50,479 nucleotides of DNA from Gnomoniopsis sp. IMI 355080 (lineage: Eukaryota > Ascomycota > Sordariomycetes > Diaporthales > Gnomoniaceae): positions 1 to 50,479 of the forward strand of contig JAPEVC010000249.1 in the NCBI GenBank assembly GCA_027946555.1, given 5' to 3'. A model generated the notes under the pieces. That model had not been told where the DNA came from. It did not search any database and saw only the letters and a program-made list of their open reading frames with translations. Numbering within the stretch: the first letter of the stretch is position 1; the number at the start of each line of letters is the position of its first letter. The position numbers and the translations under genes are program-made. Positions 11,814-22,001 of the stretch are shown piece after piece.

Positions 11814-12652
11814 TCAGTCCCAATCGTCATCATCAGAGTCATTGTTCGCCAGATTGCTGTTCTTGATGCCCTTATTACCCAGTAACCTTTCTTCTTCCGC
11901 GTCCTCAGCCTCGCGACGGCGCTTAAGCACTCTCATGTCGCTCTCCGGCACGGCACCAACTTCTACCAGTATCTTGTCCAAGTTCAGCATGCTCATCCGT
12001 ACACCGCCGACCAGGGCCAGGGTGACGACCTGCTTCACAATGTCTCCATTCTTGTAAACCAATATCGTTGGGCAGTTCTTCTCTGGGTAATTTTCGATAG
12101 CTTGCTCGGCTCTCATCTCGCAGAATTTGATGTCTCCGTACTCTTTTGCTGCCTGTCTCCACAGGTCCGACAGCACCCTCGCCTCCACATTGGTGTTCGT
12201 AGACGATGTAAGGTTGACAAAAACCGGGCCATTTTGCGATGCTTCCGTGACCTCCCGCTGGTAGTCTGGCTTTGATAATGGGTAGACGCTGCCGTGAACG
12301 GACTTCTTCTGTAGGGCGCTGAGCTCAGCCATGCGCTTCTGCTTATACTGTTCTAGGAAGGCATCGTCTTCAAGGTCTTCGAGTTCGTCCAGCTCGTCAA
12401 GATCCTTTCCCTCAAGTCTGTTCTCATGCGCGAGCTTCCTGGCCTCTTCTATGGCTTCCTGGATCATGGGAGTGGGACTAGGGGGTTTCTCGGGGATGAC
12501 GCCATGTTTCCTGAGGATATCGTTCCTTTAGATGTGTCAGTCTCTGCTCATCTCCAGCATATAGAGATGAAGATTCATGGAGCTCACCATTCTGTGTCGG
12601 CGTTGGGGTCGTCTATAGGCACAGCAATTCTCTGTTCTGAAGGCGCAGCCAT
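11814..12652 (-). CDS. PLP2: Phosducin-like protein 2 (thioredoxin-fold CCT chaperone cofactor)
   Basis: Exons 12652-12588 and 12525-11814 give 258 residues; the junction completes W-N-D-I-L-R-K-H-G. The N-terminus (DTEWNDILRKHGVIPEK) is the conserved start of the Plp2/PDCL3 group. A helical acidic segment and a thioredoxin-like domain follow (FVNLTSS near residue 120, CPTILVYKNGDIVKQ near 185, lacking the redox CxxC). The tail ends in SDDDDWD, as in orthologues. Plp2 assists the cytosolic chaperonin CCT in folding actin and tubulin and is essential in yeast. This is a conserved housekeeping gene, in divergent arrangement with RPS27. Confidence 0.92.
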
Positions 12653-13322
12653 CTTCGCGACTGAAAAGTGTCGTTTTTGCCAAAGTCTGACTTTCCGCAG
12701 GAGCCGACGGAGAGCTTTAGCTGGTTGCTTAATAGGGAGGCGGACGTACTTCCTAATAAACTGACAAGACCGGTCCAGAAAGCAGAAAACAATCAAAATG
12801 TTAGACACAGAGAAGTCATTTGTGTAGTGGTTCTTGTCGTCTTCCGAGCTTCAGCTATTCAGGGTCGTTGGAGTGGCCGCCTTTCGAGGAACCCCACAGT
12901 GGGGTCCTCTCCTGTACTCCCTACGTACGGGCCCCCCGACCCTTGGAGCAGATGGTCCGAGCTGCCCCTTCCCTGCACGAGAGCCCCGGGCCCACTTTCA
13001 AGTGTCTGATTGGTGAAGGTCACGTGGACTCACAAATTTAGGGCAGTTGCAGAGCTGCGTTGCTCCTTCCTCTGCAGAGGGGGCGAGGTAGCGCCCGTAC
13101 ACAGGCCCAGTTCGTGCAGTGCACTGGCTGAATCGACCTGCAATCTCCACCTCGACTGGGCCCGAAACGAACTTTTTCCTCTCCGCCACCCTACGCGAGA
13201 CTTCGTTCATCAGCCATCGACAACACCTCAACGACCACTTTCCTCGTCGTCAACGATCTCAAAAACCGACTTTTCGATTCTTCGAAACATTCACAGTCTA
13301 TTTTTCGATAACAACAGTCAAG
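12653..13322. other. Shared divergent promoter region of PLP2 and RPS27
   Basis: A 670-nt region between two divergently transcribed housekeeping genes. It is GC-rich around 12880-13000 and C/T-rich toward the RPS27 start, as usual for ribosomal-protein leaders. No gene is supported here. Confidence 0.5.
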
Positions 13323-14010
13323 ATGGTAAGCCCATATCAATGACGCTGATGACCGCTCTTCGCCCTGCCTGGTCGCTCTGCCTGCGGAGGATGGGAAATG
13401 GAGCACGGGATGTGCGGCGACAACCAAATAACGATCAATCGAATCAATTGCTTCAACATGCAACGAGCAAGATGATTGCAGAAACCCAACTGTCACGAAG
13501 GAAGGATCGCGGTCGACATCCGGATGAGTGCAGGCAGAGCGACTAAAGACAGCTGTGCTGTCCCCGCAGGCGAAGCGGGTGCAATTTGTGGTCGGCCATC
13601 CACGATGCTAATATCACCTCTCGTTACAGGTTCTCGCGGTCGACCTCCTCAACCCCAGCCCTGCTGCTGAGGCCAAGAAGCACAAACTCAAGGTACGATG
13701 ACCCATATTGTCACCATCACCGCCACCTATTTGTCCTCCACCGCCCCTCGAAAAACGACGCTGCTACTGCTGCCCGCACCAGGTCGCCACCTATCCGTCG
13801 GCACGTGCTAATATGATGATCATATAGACTCTCGTCCCTGCCCCCCGCTCTTTCTTCATGGACGTCAAGTGCCCCGGCTGCTTCACCATTACCACTGTCT
13901 TCTCGCACGCACAGACCGTCGTCATCTGCCAGGGCTGCACCACCGTCCTTTGCCAACCCACCGGTGGTAAGGCTCGTTTGACCGAGGGCTGCTCTTTCCG
14001 CAGGAAGTAG
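13323..14010 (+). CDS. RPS27: 40S ribosomal protein S27 (eS27)
   Basis: Exon 1 is the ATG alone (13323-13325), followed by a 304-nt intron. Exon 2 is 13630-13692 (VLAVDLLNPSPAAEAKKHKLK without its last residue is the usual start) and exon 3 is 13828-14010, giving 82 residues, the standard eS27 length. The C4 zinc ribbon is intact: CPGC and CQGC separated by 15 residues, within the segment from MDVKCPGC to VICQGCTTVLCQPTGG. It is a structural protein of the small ribosomal subunit. An intron directly after the start codon is common in fungal ribosomal-protein genes and may carry regulatory signals. Confidence 0.97.
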
Positions 14011-15885
14011 ATGCTTCGCAGCGTTCCTCTTCCTCTCCTTGACGGCTGTTTACGACAAGACAAAAAATCAACACGTTGGTGGGCACATCGGATATCTCTC
14101 TCGCGGTATGCAAGGGCATTGACTCGACATGGGGCGACAACTTTCGGGGCGTACATTAGACCAGTCAAGTAATACTCGGCCGACCTTGTGTTGCGGGTAG
14201 AAGATGGAACATCCAAAATTCAACCTCGATTGAACTCACAAAAACGGAGGGTGGCGTTTGGGGTCCCGGATACTTTGCATCATCAAATCGACTTTTCGTT
14301 TTCGTTTTCCACACAGACCACACACAGCCTTACTACTACATCGTTCCCAGACGTGCGTGCGAAGGTGGGTGGTGCTTGGTGGTGAGGGTGAGGTTGAGAA
14401 ATGGTGGCCATGCTCCCAGTTGCATATGATTCGATGGGTGGATAGCTGGAAATGGGCATTTTCACGAGCGTTTAGGATCTGTCTGCTCCTCTGTAGACAT
14501 GTTTGTCTGGACGTGATGATGTGGATCGCTGATTGAGGATCGCTAGCCATACCCGAGGGCAGTCGTGGATGGAATACTCGAGGTGCTTTGCGATTGCAAT
14601 TCAAAGGATTCACTCACATTACCAGAGGGCCTTGAATTAGGTGGTTTGTGGTGAAGTTTGTGAGGCTCATGCCCGTGTACGACGTTCACTTTGTTCCGCC
14701 ATCAGAGAGTGAACATCGTTTGTGATCTGTATGTCGTAAGCCTGTTTTCCTGGTCAATTTGTGGCAGACAATTACGCCTATGCTGGCATACTGATGGGCA
14801 GATGTCCTCAGATGTCCTCCAAGGTCCTCATCGTGACCTCCGCCACTCCCGCACAACGAACCCTTTTCCTTCCATACAAATGTTGCCTTTGCTAGATGCG
14901 CCACAGGCATACTTGGTAATATTTGTTCTCGAATTTTTCTGGCATGACTCAATTTCTGTAATATCATATTTCATGCAAGGCGCGATATCCTATTTCACGT
15001 CCCTACGTATAACAAGCAGCATAAGACGTCAGTGAGCACACAATCAAAGCATACACGGCAGACACCATGAGGATTTGCAAGATAACGGCAAGAAGATCAG
15101 CGTCAATAGATGGCCTTTTCTTTGGAAATGCAGTATGAAATCAATGCTCGTTTCACAACTCTTCAGATGAATGAAAAGACGTCCTCTTTACAGTCCACAA
15201 TATGTGTGTCCTCATCAAAATTTCATATACCTACGCTGGTCATAACATTACCAGGTAGGGAGTTAAGCGTGGGCCAATGAGCCACAATGCAAAGCGCTGA
15301 GTAAGAAATGGGCCGGACGCGACTGTCACGCCAAAGAAACACGTCCAAAAGCAGGGCTGGAACTCGCGACTTTGGCCCCGACCCCACTCAGTAGCCCCCA
15401 GGTTTTGTATCTGTAGCAATTCTCAACCTCTCATTATCTGCCGGATGGGCCCACGCTGGGACATTTAGTTTGCCCCTTTCACATCCTCCTTTGAAGCAGA
15501 CCTTCTTCTTCCACAAGAACAACAACAACAACAACAACAGTCCGTCCGCTTGCCGATCCGCCGTGAGGCAAAATCTCCACTCTTAATCTGCTCTTCCATC
15601 CAGACCGGAACCGGATCCGCCAGCTCTGACAATAATTTGTCCACGTCACGAAAACGACCAGGGGCCATCATACCTACCTAGGTATTCTCCCGTCCCCAGA
15701 CACGACACAAGAGACAGCTACATCTATTGCATCCTCACTTTTCTTTGTAACGAGACACTGATCTCGGATACCAACCTCGGTGTTGAACCACGCTGAGAGC
15801 TAGCTGTGCAACCAATCACTCTCACCGACTCCACCCGCCCAAGACATACAGACATACAGGTCTCAGACCTCTCTGCACCGGCATC
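14011..15885. other. Long intergenic region; small doubtful ORF at 15465-15671 (minus)
   Basis: After the RPS27 3' UTR no well-supported gene appears for 1.9 kb. The only protein-like frame is on the minus strand at 15671-15465 (68 codons, ATG start, containing LLSELADPVPVWMEEQI), but it ends in a Cys run translated from a trinucleotide repeat and I recognise no family. The last 200 nt is the likely promoter of the RNR-inhibitor gene. Confidence 0.4.
15518..15539 (+). repeat. AAC trinucleotide microsatellite
   Basis: About seven copies of AAC in tandem, 350 nt upstream of the RNR-inhibitor gene. On the minus strand it would encode Cys repeats in the small doubtful ORF there, a sign that the ORF may not be real over that stretch. 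Confidence 0.85.
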
Positions 15886-16737
15886 ATGTCCGCCCATCGA
15901 GCCAAGCGCCCTTTCGCCGGTGCCGCTTCCGACCCGTCGCAGCGACAAATCACCTCATTCTTCAACAAAGCCACCCCGGGCTCCAGCTCCGAGCAGCAGC
16001 CCGCCATTGTCCTCCGGCCCGTCCTGCCCGCCGACACCGAGTCCAACCTCTTGACCGTTGGCATGCGCGTGCGCAAGTCCGTACCCGAGGGCTACAAGAC
16101 CGGCAGCAGCTACAGCGCTTTTGGTCTTTTCAACGACGCAGCCGAGGAGCGCCACAAACAACAACAGCAACCGCAGCAGCGTCCGGCAAACCAGCCGCCT
16201 CGAAGCTCGTACACAACTGCTCATCGTGAGCTGTTGCCCTTCTGCGCCATCCATTCCGTCGGCGGGCTGGCTGCTCAACCGCCATCACCGCCCCTCATCC
16301 GCCACGACTCGGTCGACGACGTCCCCTCGCTCAGCAGCAGTCAGTCTTCCATCGCCAGTAGCACAACCGCTACCGAGCCACTCAACATCGGTACATCCTT
16401 TCCGCGCAAGCGCTCCCATGACGCAGGCGACGAGAGCGACACGCCCTCCATCTCAGGATGTTTGCAGGTGCCTAGCGGGGAGTGGATGGACGGGCAGGTG
16501 AGCCCGAGGAGCTTGGTGCCTGTCGGGTGGGAGAACACACGGGTAATGGCTGTGCCTAAGAGGGCGAGGCAGAGTTTGAAGATGAGAGGGGCACCTGCTG
16601 TGGTGATTGCTGGGGAGGACGATAAAGCGTGGACCGGTCTGGGGCAGGAGAATATGCGGATGGTGGTGGATGAGGACTTCCCTGAGGCTGACTTCTTGGA
16701 TTATACTGCCCTGGAAGGTGATGCTATGGAGCTATGA
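15886..16737 (+). CDS. Spd1/Dif1-type ribonucleotide reductase inhibitor with PCNA-interaction box
   Basis: Single-exon 283-residue protein starting at the ATG at 15886. QRQITSFF (residues 19-26) is a textbook PIP box (Q-x-x-I-x-x-F-F). At about residues 53-72, LLTVGMRVRKSVPEGYKT matches the Hug-type motif of the RNR-inhibitor family (fission-yeast Spd1, budding-yeast Dif1/Sml1 group). The rest is low-complexity and polar, with an acidic end. In known cases these proteins restrain ribonucleotide reductase or hold its small subunit in the nucleus, and are destroyed in S phase or after DNA damage by PCNA-coupled CRL4-Cdt2. Here the box has T-S instead of the T-D of strong PIP degrons, and the basic residue lies nearer than usual, so degradation by that route is uncertain. 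The protein is longer than the yeast forms (about 80-130 residues). Confidence 0.8.
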   Translation: MSAHRAKRPFAGAASDPSQRQITSFFNKATPGSSSEQQPAIVLRPVLPADTESNLLTVGMRVRKSVPEGYKTGSSYSAFGLFNDAAEERHKQQQQPQQRPANQPPRSSYTTAHRELLPFCAIHSVGGLAAQPPSPPLIRHDSVDDVPSLSSSQSSIASSTTATEPLNIGTSFPRKRSHDAGDESDTPSISGCLQVPSGEWMDGQVSPRSLVPVGWENTRVMAVPKRARQSLKMRGAPAVVIAGEDDKAWTGLGQENMRMVVDEDFPEADFLDYTALEGDAMEL

Positions 16738-17144
16738 GCGTGGAGCGTCGTGGAGGATTGGATGGCGAGAATACGGATGGAGGTAACGAGCTGACGACGG
16801 TGGCATACTGCTTTGGTTGCGGCTATGAGGCTTGGGCATGGGTTTATTTTGCGTAACATCATCAGCGCGGAGTTATGGGTCAGAGTCACATGGATCGACT
16901 CTTTGAGGGTCACAAGGGTCACAAGGGATCTCATCATGGTTGTATGCCAGAGGCGCAGACCCTTGTGTACATGACAGTTTGTTTTTATCTTCCATTTTCC
17001 CCGCAAACCTCAGCTATGCAAATGGATAATGCAATAAATCGTGGCAAGATGCCGCAAATTGATAGTCGTGAAGAATGAATCGTGACCACCCACCGTGATC
17101 TCACCTATAGAACAGCATGCATTCCATTCGACATGCTATTGCTC
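16738..17144. other. Convergent intergenic region
   Basis: 3' UTR space between the RNR inhibitor (plus) and the Gemin2-like gene (minus). A short direct repeat (GGGTCACAA) occurs at about 16906-16925. No gene is seen. Confidence 0.5.
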
Positions 17145-18785
17145 TCATATGCCGTGGAATGGATCTCGGAACTCGAGCAAGTCTCTCTGCCCGTAGAACT
17201 CGCCAGCCACGGTCAGGATCATGTTAAGCGTCGCGCGCATGTTCATTCGCGACCGCACCGGATCGAAGGACTCGTCGCCGGCATCCTTATTGCCAGACTC
17301 GTCTTCGGAGTTGGAGCCTTGTACGCTGTCCAGATTAGCCAGCAGTCGTGCCTTGGCGCTCTCAATGTCCGACTCGAGGTCCATCGGCTCGGACTCGTCG
17401 GGGATCTCGCCCTCTTCCACCTCGTCATCCACTTTGGCGGCGTCCACCTCGGCTTTACTGTTAGCAGGAGGCTCGATGGTTGGAGCAGTCGGAGGTGATC
17501 CGACAGGGTCAGAGGTCAAATGTATAGGCGCCTCCTGGCCCTTATTCTCTTCAACACGTCCATCTGCCTCAACCTTGGCCTCGGCCTCGACCTCAACCTC
17601 AGCCTCAACCTCACCCACCCACTCTTCCGCACCGGCATCACCATCGTGCCCGCCAAGCTCAACCTCCTCCCTCAACGCTGCCATCTCAATGAGAGAATGC
17701 ATCAGCAGCGCCGCACGCTTTCCCAACTCTCTCACGTGGCCCACCTCCATATGATCCATCTCCCCACGATCCGGCAACCGCGCCAGCAGCGCCCATATCC
17801 ACCGACTCGTCCTCTCCCTCAACTCGACGCCCGTGCGCAAGAACTTGCCGCCAAGCAGCACGCGCAACAGCCGCAGCACCGCGCCTTTATCCATGGCCGC
17901 CACCTGCGCCGGGTGCGGGTCCGTTTCGCGCATGCGCGCAGACCAGAGCGCAAACGTCCGCGAGCGCGGGCCAAAGGCGCCGACGTGCGGGGACTGGTGC
18001 GAGTTGTTGTTGAGGGTGGCGAGGATGCCGGGCGGCGGGGTGCGGTGGAGGATCGTGCGTAGACGGTGGAAGTGGGTGATGAGCGAGGCGAAGTAGGCGG
18101 TGTCTATGGCGTTGTCGTGGGAGGAGGGCAGTTGTTCTGGGGTGGGTGGCGAGGAAGATGGCGCGGCGGTGTAGGCGCCGTCTTTGTAGTAGCCACGCGT
18201 ATCGCCGTAGCCGGTAGTGTAGATGCTTCTGTCGACATGCTCCTCCTCGTCGTCGTCGTTGGCAGCGGCGGCAGAGGAGTCATGGTCTAGGTGATCCGGG
18301 GCGCAGACTGGAGGGAGCTGGGGGCCTGATTTGGGTGCGACGAGGAGGTGGGGGATGCCGCTTGCTTCATGACTGTTGATAACTCACCATATCAGTAGAT
18401 GTTTTGTGTGGCGCTGCAGGAAGGGCGAAAAGAAATATAGGTTCAGCCAAGGTTCGACGTGCGTGTACGCCAGGGAGGCGTCTGAAGGGAAGAGAACGTG
18501 GGGAGGGGAAAGTGCTTACCGGACGGATTGGAGATATGCGAGCGCGTCCGTCTCGTCTTCAAAGTCGAGGTCTTCATCGCTGTTGGAAAGGGTCTCGTGT
18601 ACGCTGGGGAAGCAGTATCGCTGGCCATAGGTGAGGTCTGTGGTGGCCTCTTGCATCTGCTGCTTGTTGGACTTTTTGGGACCGACGTCGTTGGAGTTGC
18701 GCGCGCGCTTGCTGGACGGTGCTAGGGGAGAGAAGGCGTCGCCTTCGGGGTCTGTCATGGACTCGAGGTCCCTCTTGGCGGCCAT
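17145..18785 (-). CDS. Gemin2/SIP1-like SMN-complex protein (Brr1 homologue)
   Basis: Exons 18785-18520 and 18372-17145 join in frame to 497 residues. Gemin2 landmarks appear in order: DALAYLQSVRHEASGIPHLL across the splice junction (human Gemin2 has an equivalent EYLRRVQxEA segment), RWIWALLARL at about 278-287 followed by the LGKRAALL helix, and the C-terminal MILTVAGEFYGQRDLLEF, which corresponds to the end of Gemin2. An acidic insert with E-V-E-A-type repeats (about 345-370) and the serine/acid-rich stretch after it are fungal additions. Gemin2 clamps five Sm proteins during assembly of spliceosomal snRNPs in the cytoplasm. The assignment rests on scattered motifs, but their order and spacing are convincing. 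Confidence 0.78.
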
Positions 18786-19870
18786 GATACCCTAAGCGAC
18801 GATGCTGAGAGGCGGGGCGGCTCTGGTGGTAGTTATGGAACGCTCTATGCAACGCGTAAAGTATTCGGGAGTTCGAGGTGAAGTTCGCGACAAGGCTGAA
18901 AGTTAGGAGGGTTAGGGTAGAGGCTTTCCAACCGCCCCTCCTCTTTCTTTTTTTTCTTTCTCTTGAGACCTTTCTTCCTTCATATGGAGATGGCATTACT
19001 GAGAAGCGGGACGTGGTTCCTGGGCTGACTCCTCACTGTATTATCTGTTGCGTGACGCTGATTTACTTGCATGGTGTTCGTTGTCTCTGGAAGAATGATC
19101 ACGAGTTTCCACAGCAGTTGTAGAGGATGGCCTGTGTTGACAACGGGTTTGAGATGTTCTGATGCTCATACTACTACTTATGCTAAGGTGCTACGAAATT
19201 TCACTCGTTCGTGATGGCTCAAAATCCTCTGACCATCAGACATTAACTTACACGATCTTGTATCATGGCATCATTTGAGCACTTGACATGGCCTTCAACG
19301 GAACAGGGTTGAGCGGAATCCTTGATCCAACACCTGCCTTGTTTCCGCTCCACTGCCATATAATTGTCATCAGTCCCTGTGAGAGACGTCAAAGCCCAGA
19401 CCTTTCTGGAGAGATGGTTGAGAAAGAATGAACATCTGGTTAGCATGAAACCTGCCTGTGCTTGTGGAGAAAGACGATGTGGTATATGGTGGCGGGTCTG
19501 AACGCTGTGCTGTTGACCATTGTTACCTCAAGCTGAGGTGAAAGTATGTATTAGTCCAAGTTTTCATAAACTTGATCGTAAATATTCGAACCCTTTTCAG
19601 TTCGTTTTGCGTTCATCGATCTAACATGATATCTATGCGGCGACAAAGGGCTTTTCGTAGACATTATTCCCAAATGTCGGGCATTCCATAGCCTACCACC
19701 AGCCTCTGGTGTAGTATCTCCCACGGCATCATAGTCAACGGGGTTCAGCCCGTGGAGATTACTTTGACTCTGAGAGATAGTTTCGCTCAGTTTGCTGTTG
19801 ACCGTATACGGATATCTCATCCGACAGGTCGTAGGTGCTGAGTATTACAGAATGCGCCATGACTACGCTT
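18786..19870. other. Intergenic, no gene seen
   Basis: 1.1 kb upstream of the Gemin2-like gene and downstream of the membrane-protein gene. Short frames at 19243-19446 and 19551-19820 (minus) lack motifs and coding-like composition. Confidence 0.4.
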
Positions 19871-21499
19871 TCACCGCTGGAAAAGTCCTTTGATCGACTC
19901 AGTCATGGAGAAGCCGCCAAATAGCCAGTCGTTTGCATGTCTTCCAGCATAGGTGTTGGCGTTGCGGTGGACTTGACCCTGCTTCACAGACCAAGACTTT
20001 GCCTTCCTCTTCCGGCCGAACTCGGCACCTCTGCACATGTAGCATCCCAACAATTCGAGAAGGTGGCGTTCCTGGTAGATGTAAAATCTTAGCGCCGCCT
20101 CATTAATTAAGTCCTTCGCCATGGTGAGAAGCTTCTGCGTCAACTGCTCGTCCTCGGAGGCCACAAGTCGGTCCCAGTCCACAACGGGTATTTCCCCAGG
20201 CTGATTGCCAGAGGACGCGAACAGTCTCCGGTAGAGGTCTTCGTCCTTGAAGATACGGACACAGAATTCCTCAAACAAGTTCGTCTTCTGGATCACCTCC
20301 AATGCACTCATAATCGAGCTGGGATCCTGAACAAGTGTCGTGAAGGCGTCCTTGGAGTCCGTTTCCTTGCCATACATGACGCGCCGTCGGCAAGCATCCG
20401 CAAAGCGCAGCGCCTCGACCACAATATCCTGATCAATGGACGTGATGTGATGTGTCACCAGCGGCCGCTCATAGCCCAACCGCCGGCGCCAAAAGATGTT
20501 CACGAGCCCCGACGTCACGATACACGGGATGAGCACAATATAGCCCCACCACATCGTTGCAGTCACCATAGCCGCGGCGCCAGCAACGACGCCCGTGACA
20601 CCATTGAGCGCAGCGTGCATCTGCAGGCTGGACGTGCGATTCCGCAGCATCTGGCTCATGCGCGTCGAGTCCTTGACGTAGTTCATGGCGGCTCGCTGCT
20701 GCTTGCGCGCGCGCTTCCACACATAACTTGACCAGAGAATGTTGGCAATACCAAAGATGGCGCAGGGTGTGTTGCCCACATAGCCCGTCATGAGATTGCT
20801 CGCATAGTACAGGCTGCTGTCGTGGTCGCCGTCCAAAGCCATAAAGGTGCCGATGCTGACCATGAGCGCACTCAGGCCCAGCAGTATGTCCATCCCTATA
20901 CGGTCGACCAGCTCCGTGCCCGACTCGCGTGTGTTCATGTCCATGAAGCATTCCACTGTCTGCAGCATGTTCGAATCACCCCGGTATAGCTCCCGCTGAC
21001 GGCGAAGATAGTTGCGTTCCTCCCTCAGCGCCCTCAGATTGCCATAGCTCAGCCGTGCATCTTTGACGGCGAAGTAAATCATGCTCAGTGACATCAACCC
21101 GCCTATAACCATCAACGCCAACGCATACCGCGGTGGAGTCGGCTGGTTGAACACGTTGGCGGCAAAGTCGCCCGCGTTGGCCAGCTCAAGGAAGCCCACC
21201 GAAGCGAGCAGGTTGTTACGAAGCCGGGCCTGCCTTGCGGGCTTCAATCGGCCACTGGGAGTCCGATATACCTCTAGGTAATTGGCCGCACCCGGAAGCG
21301 GCGCCGACTGCACGGAGGGGGGGCGGGAGCCTCGTGGGCGGGTCGGTGGGCTGCCCTCACCGGGGAGGATCTCGGAGGGCCATTGCGGCAGGCGGATCGA
21401 GTCTGCCGATGGAGTGGCTGGAATGGTAGGTTCCTCGAAGGAGGGGTACGATGTCAACTCGAGGACCCAGTCCTGCGTTCGATCGTTTTCGCGGGCCAT
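19871..21499 (-). CDS. Fungal integral membrane protein of unknown function
   Basis: Uninterrupted 542-codon frame with an ATG at 21499. The first 90 residues are Pro/Ser-rich and soluble. Hydrophobic segments follow at about 125-144, 201-222, 236-261 and a long one at about 300-336 that could span twice (MVTATMWWGYIVLIPCIV). Between segments 1 and 2 lies a charged, probably helical stretch (LREERNYLRRQRELYRG). The 190-residue C-terminal part is soluble and helical. I recognise no named domain. It looks like the multi-span proteins annotated only as integral membrane protein in Pezizomycotina. It is neighbour to the FAD oxidoreductase on the same strand, 500 nt away, but no functional link is shown. 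Confidence 0.8.
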   Translation of the reverse strand: MARENDRTQDWVLELTSYPSFEEPTIPATPSADSIRLPQWPSEILPGEGSPPTRPRGSRPPSVQSAPLPGAANYLEVYRTPSGRLKPARQARLRNNLLASVGFLELANAGDFAANVFNQPTPPRYALALMVIGGLMSLSMIYFAVKDARLSYGNLRALREERNYLRRQRELYRGDSNMLQTVECFMDMNTRESGTELVDRIGMDILLGLSALMVSIGTFMALDGDHDSSLYYASNLMTGYVGNTPCAIFGIANILWSSYVWKRARKQQRAAMNYVKDSTRMSQMLRNRTSSLQMHAALNGVTGVVAGAAAMVTATMWWGYIVLIPCIVTSGLVNIFWRRRLGYERPLVTHHITSIDQDIVVEALRFADACRRRVMYGKETDSKDAFTTLVQDPSSIMSALEVIQKTNLFEEFCVRIFKDEDLYRRLFASSGNQPGEIPVVDWDRLVASEDEQLTQKLLTMAKDLINEAALRFYIYQERHLLELLGCYMCRGAEFGRKRKAKSWSVKQGQVHRNANTYAGRHANDWLFGGFSMTESIKGLFQR

Positions 21500-22001
21500 A
21501 CGTAGAATGAAGGTGGGACAGGGAGGTGCAGATGTCTGTCGTCTTGTTCAAAGAGGGGACAAGGACTGAAAAGAGAATGACCACGGTGTTTGACGGGGCT
21601 CAGGAAGAGAGAGGGATGCTATGACCCGGGGCCGTACGTACGGTGTACATGCATGCAAGTGGAGCCGGAAAATTCGCGAGAAACATCCGGTGACCGGGGA
21701 AGTGGAGATCCTCTCGCATCGGATACTGGATCTCGGGATGACCGGCCACAGAAAATCAGCCTCAATGGGTCCACCATGTCAACCGAGCACACTAGAGTAC
21801 TTGGAATGCTCCACTACTCTGTTGCGAGCCGCGACTATGTCGTCAATACCTACTGTGCAAGGCTCGGCAGTTGCGATTTTTTTCATCAAAATACTTGGAA
21901 CAACTACCAAAATTTTCAAGCTTCTAAACGACACATGCTGCCACAATTGCTGGGCATAATTTCCCTTTATTGTGATTCTGGTTCCGCCAACATTCGTTTC
22001 A
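21500..22001. other. Intergenic between membrane protein and FAD oxidoreductase
   Basis: Promoter side of the membrane-protein gene and 3' side of the oxidoreductase. No gene was recognised. Confidence 0.5.

Noticed and set aside
13326..13629. A coding exon or snoRNA inside the long first intron of RPS27
   Set aside because: Snippets look open, but the S27 protein is complete without them, and I could not see clear C/D or H/ACA boxes.
17221..18096. Plus-strand frames opposite the Gemin2-like gene
   Set aside because: Ser/Thr- and Arg-rich shadows of the acidic minus-strand repeats; the minus strand carries the family signatures.
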